DNA of 64,000 bases from Halopelagius longus (GCF_900100875.1 NZ_FNKQ01000002.1:868001-932000), one strand, 5' to 3'. Positions 24,944 through 34,466 are shown, numbered from the stretch's first letter. Program-made: numbers and translations. The notes: generated by a model not told the origin, from the letters alone.

Positions 24944-26353
24944 TTATTCGTAGGACCCGAGTTCACACTCCGCGGCGGGCCCCTCGTCGCAGGCGTAGCC
25001 GAGGTCGTCGCGACTCGTGAGGTTCACAATCTCGTAGTACTGGCCGTCGGACTGGTCGGACGCGGAGAGGCCCTTCACGACGGGGACGGCGCGTTGCGCT
25101 TGGTGGTCGCACTTGCGCATCGTCTCCGGCCCCATGCCGACGTTGTCGTACTCGTAGCCTTCGAGTTGCTTGATGACCTCCGGCGGGTAGAACGTCCCCG
25201 CACGCTCGACGGCGGCGGCGTACTGGAGCGTCTGGGCGTACGCCAGTTGCGCCACCCCCGAGGGGAGGCGGTCGTACTCCGATCGGAACGCCTCCGTGAA
25301 CTGGTTCGAGGGTTCGTTGTCTATCTGGGAGTCCCACGCGACGGTGCCGTAGATGCCCTCGATGGCCCCGCCCGCGGCTTCCGCCATCGGCCGGTTGTAC
25401 AGCGGAACGATGATCTCCATGTCCTGGTCGATGCCCGCGTCCACCGCCTGCTGGACGGAGTTCGACCCATCGAGCCCGTAGTGGTTCAGGATGAGCACGT
25501 CCGCGCCGGAGTTGGCCGCCTGCGAGAGGTACGTCGAGTAGTCGGAGGTACCGAGCGGCGTCGCGACGCTGTCTACCTGCTCCCAGCCCGCCTCCTCGGT
25601 CATGAACTTCTCCATCGACGCCTGCTGGGTCTGCCCCCAACTGTAGTCGGCGTACAGTTGGTAGAACTTCAAGCCCTCGCCGTACTCCTCCTTGACGACG
25701 GGTGCCAGCGCTTGGCCGGTCATGTACGCGTTGAACACCTCGCGGAACCCGTATCGGGCGCAGTCCTTCCCGGTGGTGTCGTTCGAGTGCGTCAGGCAGG
25801 CCATGAACATGACCTTCTCCCGCTGACAGAGCCCCTGCACCGCGATGGCGACGGCGGAAGAGGACCCCCCGGACACCATTATCACGCCGTCGCGCTCTAT
25901 CATGCGCTTCGCGGAGTTACGGGCCGTGTCCGCGTCGGTGTTGGTGTCGCCGTCCACGTAGTCGATTTCGTAGCCGAGGACGCCGTCGCCCGACAGGTCG
26001 TCGAACTGGGAGTCCACCCACCCGCCGCCCTCGTTCAGGTGCTTGACGGCGAGTTCGTAGGCGCGGAGTTCGTCCTGCCCCTCCGAGGCGTACGGACCGG
26101 ACTGCGGGACGTTGAACCCGAAGATGGCCTTGTCGCCCTCCACGGGGAAGTTACCCAGCGCCGGGTAGTCGTCCTGATTTCCGCCGTCGCCCCCGCCTCC
26201 GCCGTCGGTCCCGCCGTCGCCGCCGGAGCCGTCGGTTCCGTCGTCACCGCCGCCCCCGCCGGAACAGCCGGCGAGCGCAGTTATTCCCGCGGTACTCGCG
26301 CCAGCAGCCTTCAACAAGTCCCTCCGATGGAGAGGATTGCTATCGCGTGCCAT
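24944..26353 (-). CDS. livK: Tat-exported substrate-binding lipoprotein of the Liv-type ABC transporter
   Basis: The 469-residue protein has a twin-arginine signal (HRRDLLKAAGAS) and a lipobox ending LAGC with Cys30, so it should be folded before export and lipid-anchored on the outer face. A Gly/Asp-rich linker (~31-60) is a haloarchaeal habit. The remainder is a periplasmic-binding-protein type I fold (FGFNVPQSGPYASEGQDELR). The resemblance is to the amide/urea branch (AmiC/UrtA-like) as well as LivK, so the ligand is uncertain. It is the first gene of the operon, with a good TATA box upstream. Confidence 0.88.
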   Translation of the reverse strand: MARDSNPLHRRDLLKAAGASTAGITALAGCSGGGGGDDGTDGSGGDGGTDGGGGGDGGNQDDYPALGNFPVEGDKAIFGFNVPQSGPYASEGQDELRAYELAVKHLNEGGGWVDSQFDDLSGDGVLGYEIDYVDGDTNTDADTARNSAKRMIERDGVIMVSGGSSSAVAIAVQGLCQREKVMFMACLTHSNDTTGKDCARYGFREVFNAYMTGQALAPVVKEEYGEGLKFYQLYADYSWGQTQQASMEKFMTEEAGWEQVDSVATPLGTSDYSTYLSQAANSGADVLILNHYGLDGSNSVQQAVDAGIDQDMEIIVPLYNRPMAEAAGGAIEGIYGTVAWDSQIDNEPSNQFTEAFRSEYDRLPSGVAQLAYAQTLQYAAAVERAGTFYPPEVIKQLEGYEYDNVGMGPETMRKCDHQAQRAVPVVKGLSASDQSDGQYYEIVNLTSRDDLGYACDEGPAAECELGSYE

Positions 26354-26662
26354 GACACTACCCCTGACAAGATTGTTAATAATTGTTTTGTATATATTTC
26401 CTTAATTGAGGTTATTATAGAGCAAACATACACAAATCCCTATAGGTAGTATTAGGTGAATTTCCGGTCGAAGTTCCTATTTGGATAACCGGCCCCGTAG
26501 ACGGGCGAGTGCGCTCTCCCGACGGAGGAGTCGCCGAACGCGGCGGGAGAAAGCCCGCGTAATTCACAGACAACCATCAAACGCCCGTCGCACGCTGTGA
26601 TAACCGAACCCAATCCGTGAAAACCTCACGGGCGTAAAGTGAAGAACCTCCGTAGGGAACCC
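26354..26662. other. Divergent promoter region between livK and the acetyltransferase gene
   Basis: This 309 bp region has an AT-rich core at ~26380-26460, where the livK promoter lies, and a GC-rich part carrying a small hairpin at 26543-26558 (GCGGG/CCCGC). No gene is supported. Confidence 0.45.
26391..26399 (-). promoter_or_regulatory. TATA box of the livK operon
   Basis: TATATATTT on the plus strand is AAATATATA on the minus strand. Expected initiation near 26367 would leave a leader of only about 14 nt before the ATG at 26353. Confidence 0.5.
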
Positions 26663-27409
26663 ATGGACGTGAGGAATGCTAACAAGGATGACGCGGAACA
26701 GATACGCTCCGTCGCTCACCAGTCGCTTCTCGCCTCGTACGGGCACGCCTTCGAGGAGGAGACGCTATCGCAGGCGGTCGCGGAGTGGTACGACCGAGAG
26801 CAGGTGACCGCCACGGTGAGCGACGACGACGCGGTACTCGTCGTCGGGGAGGACGACGGGGACGTGGTGGCGTTCGCCGAGAGTTACGTCTCCGAGGGGG
26901 AGGTGTCCGTCGGCGAGATAGATTGGCTCCACGTTCTCCCCGACTACCGGGGGGAGGGACACGGGACGCGGTTGCTTCGAGAGGTCGAGCAACGACTCGT
27001 AGACGAGGGCGTCGCTCGCATCCAAGGCCGCGTGCTGACCGAGAACGAGGCCGGGACGACGTTCTACGAGGACCACGGATTCTCCGAGGCGCACGACCGA
27101 GAACTCGACATCGGCGAGGAGACGTTCGTCGAGCGGATATACACGAAAGCCATCGACGACGGGCCGGCGTTGGAACCGCGAGAGACGCACGACGGCGAAC
27201 GCGTCTTCGTCGCCTTCGACGAGGCCGCTCGGGGGTCTGAATCGCCGTTCGTGGCGACGTACTCGGACGAGAGTCGCGAGAGCCGGTACGGCTGGATGTG
27301 CACGAACGACGACAGCTTCGACTTGGCGATGGACACGATGGGGCGCATCCAGTGCAACTCCTGCGGCAACAAGCGGAAAGCCACCCGCTGGGACGCCTCG
27401 TACCTCTAA
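26663..27409 (+). CDS. GNAT acetyltransferase fused to a DUF5816-like zinc-ribbon domain
   Basis: The ATG at 26663 gives MDVRNANKDDAEQI; 248 residues. Residues ~1-160 are a GNAT acyltransferase with the acetyl-CoA loop DYRGEGHGTRLL (Q/RxxGxG/A) and TTFYEDHGF. Residues ~175-248 resemble the haloarchaeal DUF5816 domain: GWMCTNDDSFDLAMDTMGR, then CNSCGNKRKATRWDASYL. DUF5816 as I remember it has two Cys pairs; here the second Cys of the first pair is Asp216 (Cys213, Asp216, Cys231, Cys234), which weakens zinc binding. Substrate unknown. The stop overlaps the convergent acyl-CoA synthetase stop by 4 bp. Confidence 0.85.
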   Translation: MDVRNANKDDAEQIRSVAHQSLLASYGHAFEEETLSQAVAEWYDREQVTATVSDDDAVLVVGEDDGDVVAFAESYVSEGEVSVGEIDWLHVLPDYRGEGHGTRLLREVEQRLVDEGVARIQGRVLTENEAGTTFYEDHGFSEAHDRELDIGEETFVERIYTKAIDDGPALEPRETHDGERVFVAFDEAARGSESPFVATYSDESRESRYGWMCTNDDSFDLAMDTMGRIQCNSCGNKRKATRWDASYL

Positions 27410-29019
27410 CCCTGCCCGACCATCCGGTCCTCGTCGGCCCACTCCTGCTCCCGCAGTTCGTACTTCTGGACCTTCCCGGTCGCCGTCTTCGGTAACTCGG
27501 CGACGAACTCCACCTCCTTCGGGACTTTGAACGTCGCGATGCGTTCGCGGCAGTAGTCGAGCAGGTCCGACTCGGTGACGCCCGGGTCCGCGGGGTCGCC
27601 GTTTCCGGGCACGACGAACGCCTTCGGCGACTCGCCCCACTCCTCGGAGGGCGCGGGGATGACCGCCACGTCGCCCACCGCCTCGTGGTCGAAGAGGGTG
27701 TCCTCCAACTCGATGCTGGAGATGTTCTCGCCGCCGGAGATGATGATGTCCTTCTTCCTGTCCTGAATCGTCACGAACCCGTTCTCGTCGACGACGGCCA
27801 AATCGCCCATGTGGTAGTACCCCTCCAGACGCTCCGAGAACGCCGCCTCCGTCTCCTCGGGTTTGTTCCAGTAGCGGTCCATCACCTGATTGCCGCGGAC
27901 GACTATCTCCCCGACGGTCTTGCCGTCGCGGGGCACGTCCTCGCCGTCTTCGTCCACGACGCGAACGTCCGTCCCGACGTAACCGATTCCCTGCCGCTTC
28001 TTCAGGTCGAACCGCGCCGGGTCGTCGTCGTCGAAGAACCGCCGGGCGTGCGACGTGGTGACGAGCGGTCCCGTCTCCGTCGCGCCGTAGACGTGCATGA
28101 GTTCCCAGCCGAACTCCTCCTCGACGGTGCGGATGGTCGCCTCCGGCGGGGCCGCACCCGCGGTTGCGGCGCGAACCGGGTTCGCCCCCGTCGTCTCCAC
28201 GCCGCCCTCCCGGTCGTAGTGGTCCATCAGCATGTTCAGCACCGTCGGCGCGGCGCACATGTAGGAGACGCCCTCCTCGCGCACGGCGTCGAAGACGTCC
28301 GCCGCGTCCACGCCGCGGGTGCAGACGTGTTTCGCGCCGTGGCCCGTCACGGCGTAGATGTGACCCCACCCGTTGACGTGGAACATCGGGAGCGTCCAGA
28401 GGTACACGTCGTCGTCGGCGAGTTCCTGATGCATCGACACCAGATAGGCGTGGAGCGTCTCCGTCCGGTGCGTCCGGCAGACGCCCTTCGGGTCGCCCGT
28501 CGTCCCGGAGGTGTAGTTGATGGTGATCACGTCTCCTTCGTCCATCTCCGGGCGGTCGTACTCGGCCGACTCCGCGAGCAACTCGTCGAACGAGAGCCAC
28601 TCGCCCTCCACCGCGTCGGCGTCGTTCGTCACGAACGTCTCCGTCGGCACGTCGTCGCGTATCGCCTCTATCTTCTCGGCGTACTCGTAGTCGGCGTACA
28701 CCACGTCCACCCCTGCGTCGTTCAGGATGTACTCGTAGTCCGCGGGGACGAGTCGGTAGTTCAACGGCGTGTGAACCGCGCCGACCTGCATCGACCCGTA
28801 GGCGGCTTCGAGGTGGTAGTGCGTGTTCGGGTCGAGGACGGCGACCCTGTCGCCCTTCTCCACGCCCTGTCGCTGCAACGCCGCCGAGAACCGGTCCGCC
28901 CTGTCGCCGAGTTCGTCGTACGTGTAGCGCTCTCCGGTCGTCGCGACGACGGCCTCTTTCGACCCGTAGTACCGCCGCGCGCGGTCCAAAAAGTCGGTGA
29001 CGAGGAGTGGTTTCTCCAT
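27406..29019 (-). CDS. AMP-forming acyl-CoA synthetase
   Basis: The 537-residue protein is an ANL-superfamily enzyme: P-loop YTSGTTGDPKGVCRTHR, VYGATETGP (A5), YYHMGDLAVVDENGF, RKKDIIISGGENIS (A8) and the catalytic lysine in LPKTATGKVQKYELR. Such enzymes activate a carboxylic acid to the acyl-AMP and then the CoA thioester. The overall sequence resembles the medium/long-chain fatty-acid and aryl-acid branch (AlkK-like); chain length cannot be read. It is cytoplasmic, monocistronic, and converges on the GNAT gene. Confidence 0.9.
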   Translation of the reverse strand: MEKPLLVTDFLDRARRYYGSKEAVVATTGERYTYDELGDRADRFSAALQRQGVEKGDRVAVLDPNTHYHLEAAYGSMQVGAVHTPLNYRLVPADYEYILNDAGVDVVYADYEYAEKIEAIRDDVPTETFVTNDADAVEGEWLSFDELLAESAEYDRPEMDEGDVITINYTSGTTGDPKGVCRTHRTETLHAYLVSMHQELADDDVYLWTLPMFHVNGWGHIYAVTGHGAKHVCTRGVDAADVFDAVREEGVSYMCAAPTVLNMLMDHYDREGGVETTGANPVRAATAGAAPPEATIRTVEEEFGWELMHVYGATETGPLVTTSHARRFFDDDDPARFDLKKRQGIGYVGTDVRVVDEDGEDVPRDGKTVGEIVVRGNQVMDRYWNKPEETEAAFSERLEGYYHMGDLAVVDENGFVTIQDRKKDIIISGGENISSIELEDTLFDHEAVGDVAVIPAPSEEWGESPKAFVVPGNGDPADPGVTESDLLDYCRERIATFKVPKEVEFVAELPKTATGKVQKYELREQEWADEDRMVGQG

Positions 29020-29192
29020 ACCGAGCGTACATAATCATCTATCAGTATAAAATTGCGGTCCGCTCGGCTCTCGGTACTGCTATGGATGTCACCGTACCGA
29101 GGGGTACCGCTCTTTCTCTCCCCCCGGAGACGGGTTACCTACCTATCAGTTTGCAGAAAGTAACTTACCCGCTCGCCCCGTGAGACCGGTCA

Positions 29193-29435
29193 ATGGCCCT
29201 CTCAGACTACGCCGGTCGTTCGCCGAACGGGCGGGAGGACGCGACGGTGTTGCGCGTCGCCCCGCACCGCCTGTGGCGGCCGGGAGACGAACGGGTCGAA
29301 TCGTGCGCCTACAGCGGCGAGGAGATTCCGCTCTCGGAGAAGCACCTGCTGGTCGTCCTCGACGTCGGCGGCGACAGGGTCCGCGAGTACGTCCGCGACG
29401 AGTCGTCTCTGGAGGCGTGGCTGAACGGCGAGTGA
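29193..29435 (+). CDS. Small hypothetical haloarchaeal protein, 80 aa
   Basis: I do not recognise a named function. The protein reads MALSDYAGRSPNGREDAT and later ESCAYSGEEIPLSEKHLLVV. The shape, a CxYSG segment followed by a beta strand and REYVRDESSLEAWL, is that of short haloarchaeal proteins with a degenerate treble-clef or zinc-ribbon-like core, but only one Cys is present. It stands alone between two acyl/acetyl-CoA synthetase genes read the other way. Confidence 0.65.
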   Translation: MALSDYAGRSPNGREDATVLRVAPHRLWRPGDERVESCAYSGEEIPLSEKHLLVVLDVGGDRVREYVRDESSLEAWLNGE

Positions 29436-29550
29436 ACGGACCACGGGCGGACGGAGGCGGCGACTCCGCTCGGCGGTTCGGGCGTCGCGAAAAAAGCGTC
29501 CGGAGAGTCGAATCACCCCGGTCGAGCGGTTCTGCGGCGGCGTCCCGTCG

Positions 29551-31530
29551 TCAGTCGCCCTGCACCTTCGCTTGGATGTCGGTGACGATTTCGGGGTTGC
29601 GGAGGGTCGTGGTGTCGCCGAGTTCCTCCTCGTTGGCTATCTCCTCCAGCAGGCGGCGCATTATCTTGCCGGACCGCGTCTTCGGCAGTTCGGGCGTGAA
29701 CACGACCTGTTCGGGGCGGGCGATGGGGCCGATGGCGTCCTCGACGCCCTCGATGATGCGCGAACGCATCTCGTCGTCGCCCTCGTAGCCGTCCTCGGTG
29801 ATGACGTAGGCGTACACCGCCTCGCCTTTCACCTCGTGGTTGCCGCCGACGACGGCCGCCTCCGCGACGCCCTCGACGCCGACGATGGCGGACTCTATCT
29901 CCATCGTCCCGAGGCGGTGTCCGGAGACGTTGATGACGTCGTCCACGCGGCCGAGGATGGTCATGTAGCCGTCCTCGTCTATCTTCGCGCCGTCCTCGGG
30001 GAAGTACACCCACTCGTCGGCGTCCTCGTCGGAGTACTCGGCCCAGTACTCGTCGATGAACCGCTCGTCGTTCTTATAGAGGGTTCGGAGCATGCCGGGC
30101 CACGGCTTGTTCACCGTCAGGTAGCCCGCGCGGCCGGGCTCTATCTCCTCGCCCTCGGTGTCGACGATGCGGGCGTCGATGCCCGGAAGCGGCGGCCCGG
30201 CGGACCCGGGCTTCATGTTCTTCACGCCGGGCAGGGTCGTTATCATCATCCCGCCCGTCTCGGTCTGCCACCACGTGTCCACGACGGGGCACTCCTCGTC
30301 GCCGATGTGCTTGTAGTACCACTTCCACGCGCGGGGGTTGATGGGTTCGCCCACCGTCCCGAGCAAGCGGAGCGACGACAGGTCGCGGCGTTCGGGGAAC
30401 TTCGAGCCCCACTTCATGAACGCGCGGATGGCCGTCGGCGCGGTGTAGAACACGTCGACCGCGTACTTCTCGACGATGTCCCACAGGCGGTCCCGTTCGG
30501 GGAAGTCGGGCGTCCCCTCGTACATGACCGTCGTGGTTCCGAGCGCCAGCGGTCCGTAGACGATGTAGGAGTGGCCCGTAATCCAGCCGATGTCGGCGGA
30601 GCACCAGTAGGTGTCCTCGGGCTTCAGGTCGAGGACGGCGTGAGAGGTCCACGCCGTGTAGGCGAGGTAGCCGCCGGTGGTGTGTTTGACCCCCTTCGGC
30701 TCTCCGGTCGTCCCGGAGGTGTACATGAGAAACAGCATGTCCTCGGCGTCGCGTTCGACGGGTTCGACGCGCTCGCCCCGTTGTTCGTCCATCAGGTCGT
30801 CCCAGTCGTGCTGGTTCTCCGCCAACTCGTGCCCGAAGCCGTCGTCGCCGAGACGGTCGACGACGACGGTGGCCTCGACGTCGTGGTCGACGCCTTCGAG
30901 CCCCTCGTTGGCCTTCTCTAAGTGGTCGAGGGCGTCGCCGCGGCGGTAGTAGCCGTCGCAGGTGACGAGGTAATCGGAGTCCGCGGAGTTCATCCGCGTC
31001 GCCAGCGCGTCCGCGGAGAACCCGGCGAAGACGACGGAGTGGGGCGCGCCGATGCGGGCGCACGCCAGCATGGCGATGGGCAGTTCCGGCACCATCGGCA
31101 TGTACAGCGTGACGACTTCGTCCTCCTCGACGCCCATGTCGCGGAGCGCCGCCGCGAACTCGTTGACCTCGCGGTAGAGGTCCTGATAGGTGTACGTCCG
31201 CGTCTCGCCGTACTCGCCCTCCCACTTGATGGCGACGCGGTTCTTGTCGCCGTTCTCGACGTGACGGTCCACGCAGTTGTACGACGCGTTGATCGTCCCG
31301 TCGGAGAACCACTCGTAGAACGGTTCGTTCGAGTCGTCCAGAACCGTCTCGTACTCCTCCTCCCAGTCGAGTAGGTCGGCGGCCCGTTCCCAACAGTCGG
31401 GCCAGTTCTCCTCGAACTCCTCGTAGATGTCGGGGTCCGAAACGTTCGCTTGCTCGACGAACTCGTCAGAGGGCTCGAATTCTTCCTGTTCAACCAGCCG
31501 TGCCTCTAGTTCACCGTCACCATCTGACAT
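29551..31530 (-). CDS. acs: Acetyl-CoA synthetase (AMP-forming)
   Basis: The 659-residue protein is a full-length Acs. The N-terminal ACAS segment includes WFSDGTINASYNCVDRH. It is followed by SVVFAGFSADALATRM, P-loop MYTSGTTGEPKGVKHTT, WWQTETGGMM (acetate-pocket Trp), GRVDDVINVSGHRLGT and the acetylatable catalytic lysine in LPKTRSGKIMRR. It converts acetate, ATP and CoA to acetyl-CoA, AMP and PPi. It is monocistronic. Propionate can also be used by relatives, and a methylmalonyl-CoA mutase gene is 6 kb away. Confidence 0.95.
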   Translation of the reverse strand: MSDGDGELEARLVEQEEFEPSDEFVEQANVSDPDIYEEFEENWPDCWERAADLLDWEEEYETVLDDSNEPFYEWFSDGTINASYNCVDRHVENGDKNRVAIKWEGEYGETRTYTYQDLYREVNEFAAALRDMGVEEDEVVTLYMPMVPELPIAMLACARIGAPHSVVFAGFSADALATRMNSADSDYLVTCDGYYRRGDALDHLEKANEGLEGVDHDVEATVVVDRLGDDGFGHELAENQHDWDDLMDEQRGERVEPVERDAEDMLFLMYTSGTTGEPKGVKHTTGGYLAYTAWTSHAVLDLKPEDTYWCSADIGWITGHSYIVYGPLALGTTTVMYEGTPDFPERDRLWDIVEKYAVDVFYTAPTAIRAFMKWGSKFPERRDLSSLRLLGTVGEPINPRAWKWYYKHIGDEECPVVDTWWQTETGGMMITTLPGVKNMKPGSAGPPLPGIDARIVDTEGEEIEPGRAGYLTVNKPWPGMLRTLYKNDERFIDEYWAEYSDEDADEWVYFPEDGAKIDEDGYMTILGRVDDVINVSGHRLGTMEIESAIVGVEGVAEAAVVGGNHEVKGEAVYAYVITEDGYEGDDEMRSRIIEGVEDAIGPIARPEQVVFTPELPKTRSGKIMRRLLEEIANEEELGDTTTLRNPEIVTDIQAKVQGD

Positions 31531-31660
31531 AGGTCATGGTAATAAACCGAATCCTGCATGATAAATCTATGGCAATCAGAAGCGGGGTGATTCCCGACCC
31601 GTCTGCGAATTTTGCCGCGGGCGATACGTGGCGTTGCGGGTCGTTTCCATCGGGGCGGCG

Positions 31661-32473
31661 TCAGACGGCAGTCGCGCCCGCGGCGACCGGAAGCGCGACG
31701 CCGGTGACGAAGCGAGCGTCGTCGCTTGAGAGCCACATGAACGCCGCGCTCACGTCCTCCGGTTGGAGGATGTCCTCGAAGAGGTTGTCCGGGCCCGTCT
31801 GTTCGGCGATTTCGGCGATGTCCTCGTCGATGGTCTCGACGATGCCGGAGGTCATCTCCGTGTCCACGGCCGTCGGGCAGACGGCGTTGACGGTGATGTC
31901 GTGCGGCGCTAACTCCATCGCCAGCGTCTTCGTGAGGCCGATGACGCCGTGCTTCGCGGCGGTGTAGTGGCCGAGGCCGGGCGACGCGCCGAGGCCGGCG
32001 GTCGAGGAGGTGTTGACGATACGCCCGCCCTCGCCGCGTTCGATCATGTGACCGCCGACGTGCTTCGCGCAGAGCCACATCCCCTTGAGGTTCACGTCGA
32101 GCGCGAGGTCCCACGTCCGTTCGTCCAGTTCCATCAGCCCCGAGACGGGCGCGACGCCCGCGTTGTTCGCCAAGATGTCGATGCGGCCGAACTCCTCGAC
32201 CGCCTCCCCGACGGCGTTCTCCACGTCGCCCTCGTCGGAGACGTCCACCTCGATGCCGAGGGCGTCCCGTCCCCGTTCCTCGACGAGTTCGACCGTCTTC
32301 TCCATCTGCTCTCGGCCGGAGAGTTCGTACTTCGACTCCTCTTTTGTCTCGCAGATGTCCGTCACGACGACATCCGCGCCGTTCTCGGCGTAGTGAAGCG
32401 CGTGCGACCGACCCTGCCCGCGGGCCGCGCCGGTGACGAACGCCACTTTCCCGTCGAAGTCGTAGGAGGCCAT
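31661..32473 (-). CDS. Short-chain dehydrogenase/reductase resembling mycofactocin-coupled SDRs
   Basis: I chose the ATG at 32473 (MASYDFDGKVAFV); the 270-residue protein is a classical SDR with TGAARGQGRSHALHYAE (NAD-binding TGxxxGxG), NNAGV, and the catalytic Ser, Tyr and Lys in STAGL...HYTAAKHGV. A ~15-residue insertion after TDICETKEESKYELSG matches the insert of the mycofactocin-coupled SDR group, in which NAD is held tightly and recycled by another cofactor. Whether this organism has such a cofactor cannot be seen. Substrate is probably a secondary alcohol or ketone. Confidence 0.85.
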   Translation of the reverse strand: MASYDFDGKVAFVTGAARGQGRSHALHYAENGADVVVTDICETKEESKYELSGREQMEKTVELVEERGRDALGIEVDVSDEGDVENAVGEAVEEFGRIDILANNAGVAPVSGLMELDERTWDLALDVNLKGMWLCAKHVGGHMIERGEGGRIVNTSSTAGLGASPGLGHYTAAKHGVIGLTKTLAMELAPHDITVNAVCPTAVDTEMTSGIVETIDEDIAEIAEQTGPDNLFEDILQPEDVSAAFMWLSSDDARFVTGVALPVAAGATAV

Positions 32474-32601
32474 ACCGCCGACCACCGACGGCTACGTTAT
32501 CACCCCTCTGCCTGCACCTTCGGCGTCGAGCGCTCAGACGCGGCGACGGTCGCCGAGAACGGCAACAGCCCTTTTCTCCGTCGGCGGAGGACGGTACGAC
32601 A

Positions 32602-33813
32602 ATGCGACTTCTCGTCGCCGCCCACGACTTCTATCCCGACCCCGGGTCCGGCGGAAGCGGTCGCTACGTCTACGAGACGACGCGGCGACTCACAGACCGT
32701 GGCCACGAGGTGTCCGTCGTCACCCGACGGCGCGGGGGCGTCCCCGCCCGCGAGACGGTGGACGGGGTGGAGGTCCGCCGCTACGACCTCGCTATCGCCG
32801 ACCGAACGGCCCCCGACATCCTCCCGCAGTTACCGGACGCCGCCCGCGCGGTCGAGGCCGCCTGCGAGGACACCGACCCGGACGTGCTGAGCCTCCAAGG
32901 CCCCGTCACGGGCGCACTCGCCGACCGCGCCGTACCCGACGACGTGCCCCGGTCCTGTACCTTCCACAGTCCGTGGCCGACGGAGTACCTCCTCCGGACG
33001 CGCGACGGCGGCCTCCCCCGGTGGCGGCGGGAACTGAACGCGAGTCTGCGCCGGCAACTCGAACGCCGCCTCCTCGAACGCGCCGACGACGTGGTCACCC
33101 TCAGTCGGTTCATGGACGACCAACTGTGCGGCGTCTACGGCCCGGTCCACGACGCCGCCGTCGTCCCCGGCGGGGTGGACACCGAGACGTACCGCCCGGA
33201 CGCGGGGCCGTACGACCGGATGGAGGGAGACGACGCCGACGCAGACGGCACTGCCTTCCTCACGGTGCGGCGACTCTCCCCGCGGATGGGCCACGAACTC
33301 CTCTTGGACGCCTTCGCCGACCACGCCTCGGACTACCCCGACGACCGCCTGTACGTCGCGGGCGACGGCCCTCTCCGCGAGGAGTTGGAGGCGCGGGCGG
33401 ACCGACTCGGCGTGGACGACCGGGTGACCTTCCTCGGGTACGTCCCCGACGCCGACCTGCCGTCGGCGTACGCGAGTGCGGACGCGTTCGTCCTCCCGAC
33501 GACGCGACTGGAGGGGTTCGGACTCGCCACGTTGGAGGCGCTTTCGTCGGGAACGCCCGTCGTCGGGACGCCCGTCGGCGGAACCGTCGAGATACTCTCG
33601 GAGTGCGAACGCGCGCCGGAGATTCCCGAACGGATGCTTCTGGCGGGCGTGGACGAGGACGAACTCGCCGCGGCCCTCGGTCGGTGGTCCGCGCTCTCTG
33701 CGACGGAACGCGAACGCGCCGGCGAGGCGTGCCGCCGGTACGTCCGCGAGCAGTACACGTGGGGCCGGACGGTGGAGGCGCGAGAGCGACGGTACGCGGA
33801 GCGAGTGGCCTGA
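32602..33813 (+). CDS. GT4-type glycosyltransferase
   Basis: The 403-residue GT-B protein begins MRLLVAAHDFYPDPGSGGSG, the N-terminal GT4 pattern with the Gly-rich loop. The C-terminal domain has TVRRLSPRMGHELLLDAF, VAGDGPLREELEARA, FLGYVPDADLPSAYA and EGFGLATLEALSSGTPVVG with the EX7E-type glutamates. Retaining glycosyltransferases of this family use nucleotide sugars for polysaccharide, glycoprotein or glycolipid assembly. No membrane helix is seen. It is the first of three glycosyltransferase-like genes on the same strand. Confidence 0.88.
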   Translation: MRLLVAAHDFYPDPGSGGSGRYVYETTRRLTDRGHEVSVVTRRRGGVPARETVDGVEVRRYDLAIADRTAPDILPQLPDAARAVEAACEDTDPDVLSLQGPVTGALADRAVPDDVPRSCTFHSPWPTEYLLRTRDGGLPRWRRELNASLRRQLERRLLERADDVVTLSRFMDDQLCGVYGPVHDAAVVPGGVDTETYRPDAGPYDRMEGDDADADGTAFLTVRRLSPRMGHELLLDAFADHASDYPDDRLYVAGDGPLREELEARADRLGVDDRVTFLGYVPDADLPSAYASADAFVLPTTRLEGFGLATLEALSSGTPVVGTPVGGTVEILSECERAPEIPERMLLAGVDEDELAAALGRWSALSATERERAGEACRRYVREQYTWGRTVEARERRYAERVA

Positions 33814-33890
33814 AGCGTCCGACGCGAACGCGGGCGGTGCCGCCCGCGTTCGACTATCGATTTTTGCACGCGCCCGGCGATTGCGCCCCC

Positions 33891-34373
33891 ATGGGAGAGT
33901 TCGATCCGGTCTCGTGGGAGACGAGAGACGCGGTGTTCGGTCGTTTCGGCGCGGAAATCGAGGAGTACGTCGAAGAGATAGCTCCGCGGGTGCGCGGAGA
34001 GGACCCGTACGAGGCGGTGAAAGCCGTCCACGACGCGTTGAGTTCGACCCTCGGAGAGGAGGGTCGGACCGTCTCGGGTCTCGGGGAAGTGTTCGTCACC
34101 GCGTACTTGCTGGAGAGACGGGGCGTCGTCGCGCCCGGGGACGCCGAACGCGAGTACCGTTCGCTTGTGGACTGCCGTCCGACCGACGAACGCCTCGCGG
34201 AACTGTTCTGGGAGCGAGAGCGGACCCTCTGGTGGATAGGCGTCCTGTGCGGGGTCCACCCGTCGTTGGTGTCGTACTGGCTCTCCGAGGGCGACATCCC
34301 CCTGATGGAGCGGAACTTCACCGAGGAGTCGATGCGGCGGATACGCTCGTATCGGGAGAGAAACGAGGAGTAA
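33891..34373 (+). CDS. Unknown 160-aa protein with a helix-turn-helix-like C-terminal part
   Basis: I do not recognise this protein. It starts MGEFDPVSWETRDAVFGRFG and is largely alpha-helical and acidic. Residues ~113-135 (WWIGVLCGVHPSLVSYWLSE) look like a helix-turn-helix followed by a wing-like DIPLMERNF. Two cysteines are too far apart for a zinc site. It sits between two glycosyltransferase-like genes on the same strand, so a regulatory role there is conceivable but only by position. A TTTTTGC-rich stretch ~25 bp upstream may be its own promoter. Confidence 0.7.
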   Translation: MGEFDPVSWETRDAVFGRFGAEIEEYVEEIAPRVRGEDPYEAVKAVHDALSSTLGEEGRTVSGLGEVFVTAYLLERRGVVAPGDAEREYRSLVDCRPTDERLAELFWERERTLWWIGVLCGVHPSLVSYWLSEGDIPLMERNFTEESMRRIRSYRERNEE

Positions 34374-34466
34374 GTCGGCGCGGGACGCTCCCGACGGCCC
34401 GACGGTGATAAACTGCAGTCCCGTGCAAGCAGGCCCGTTAGTGGCGGAACGCGTGTACCGGACTTC

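Noticed and set aside
24905-26449. 514-codon open frame antisense to the binding-protein gene
   Set aside because: The minus strand encodes a Tat lipoprotein with lipobox; this frame is a shadow.
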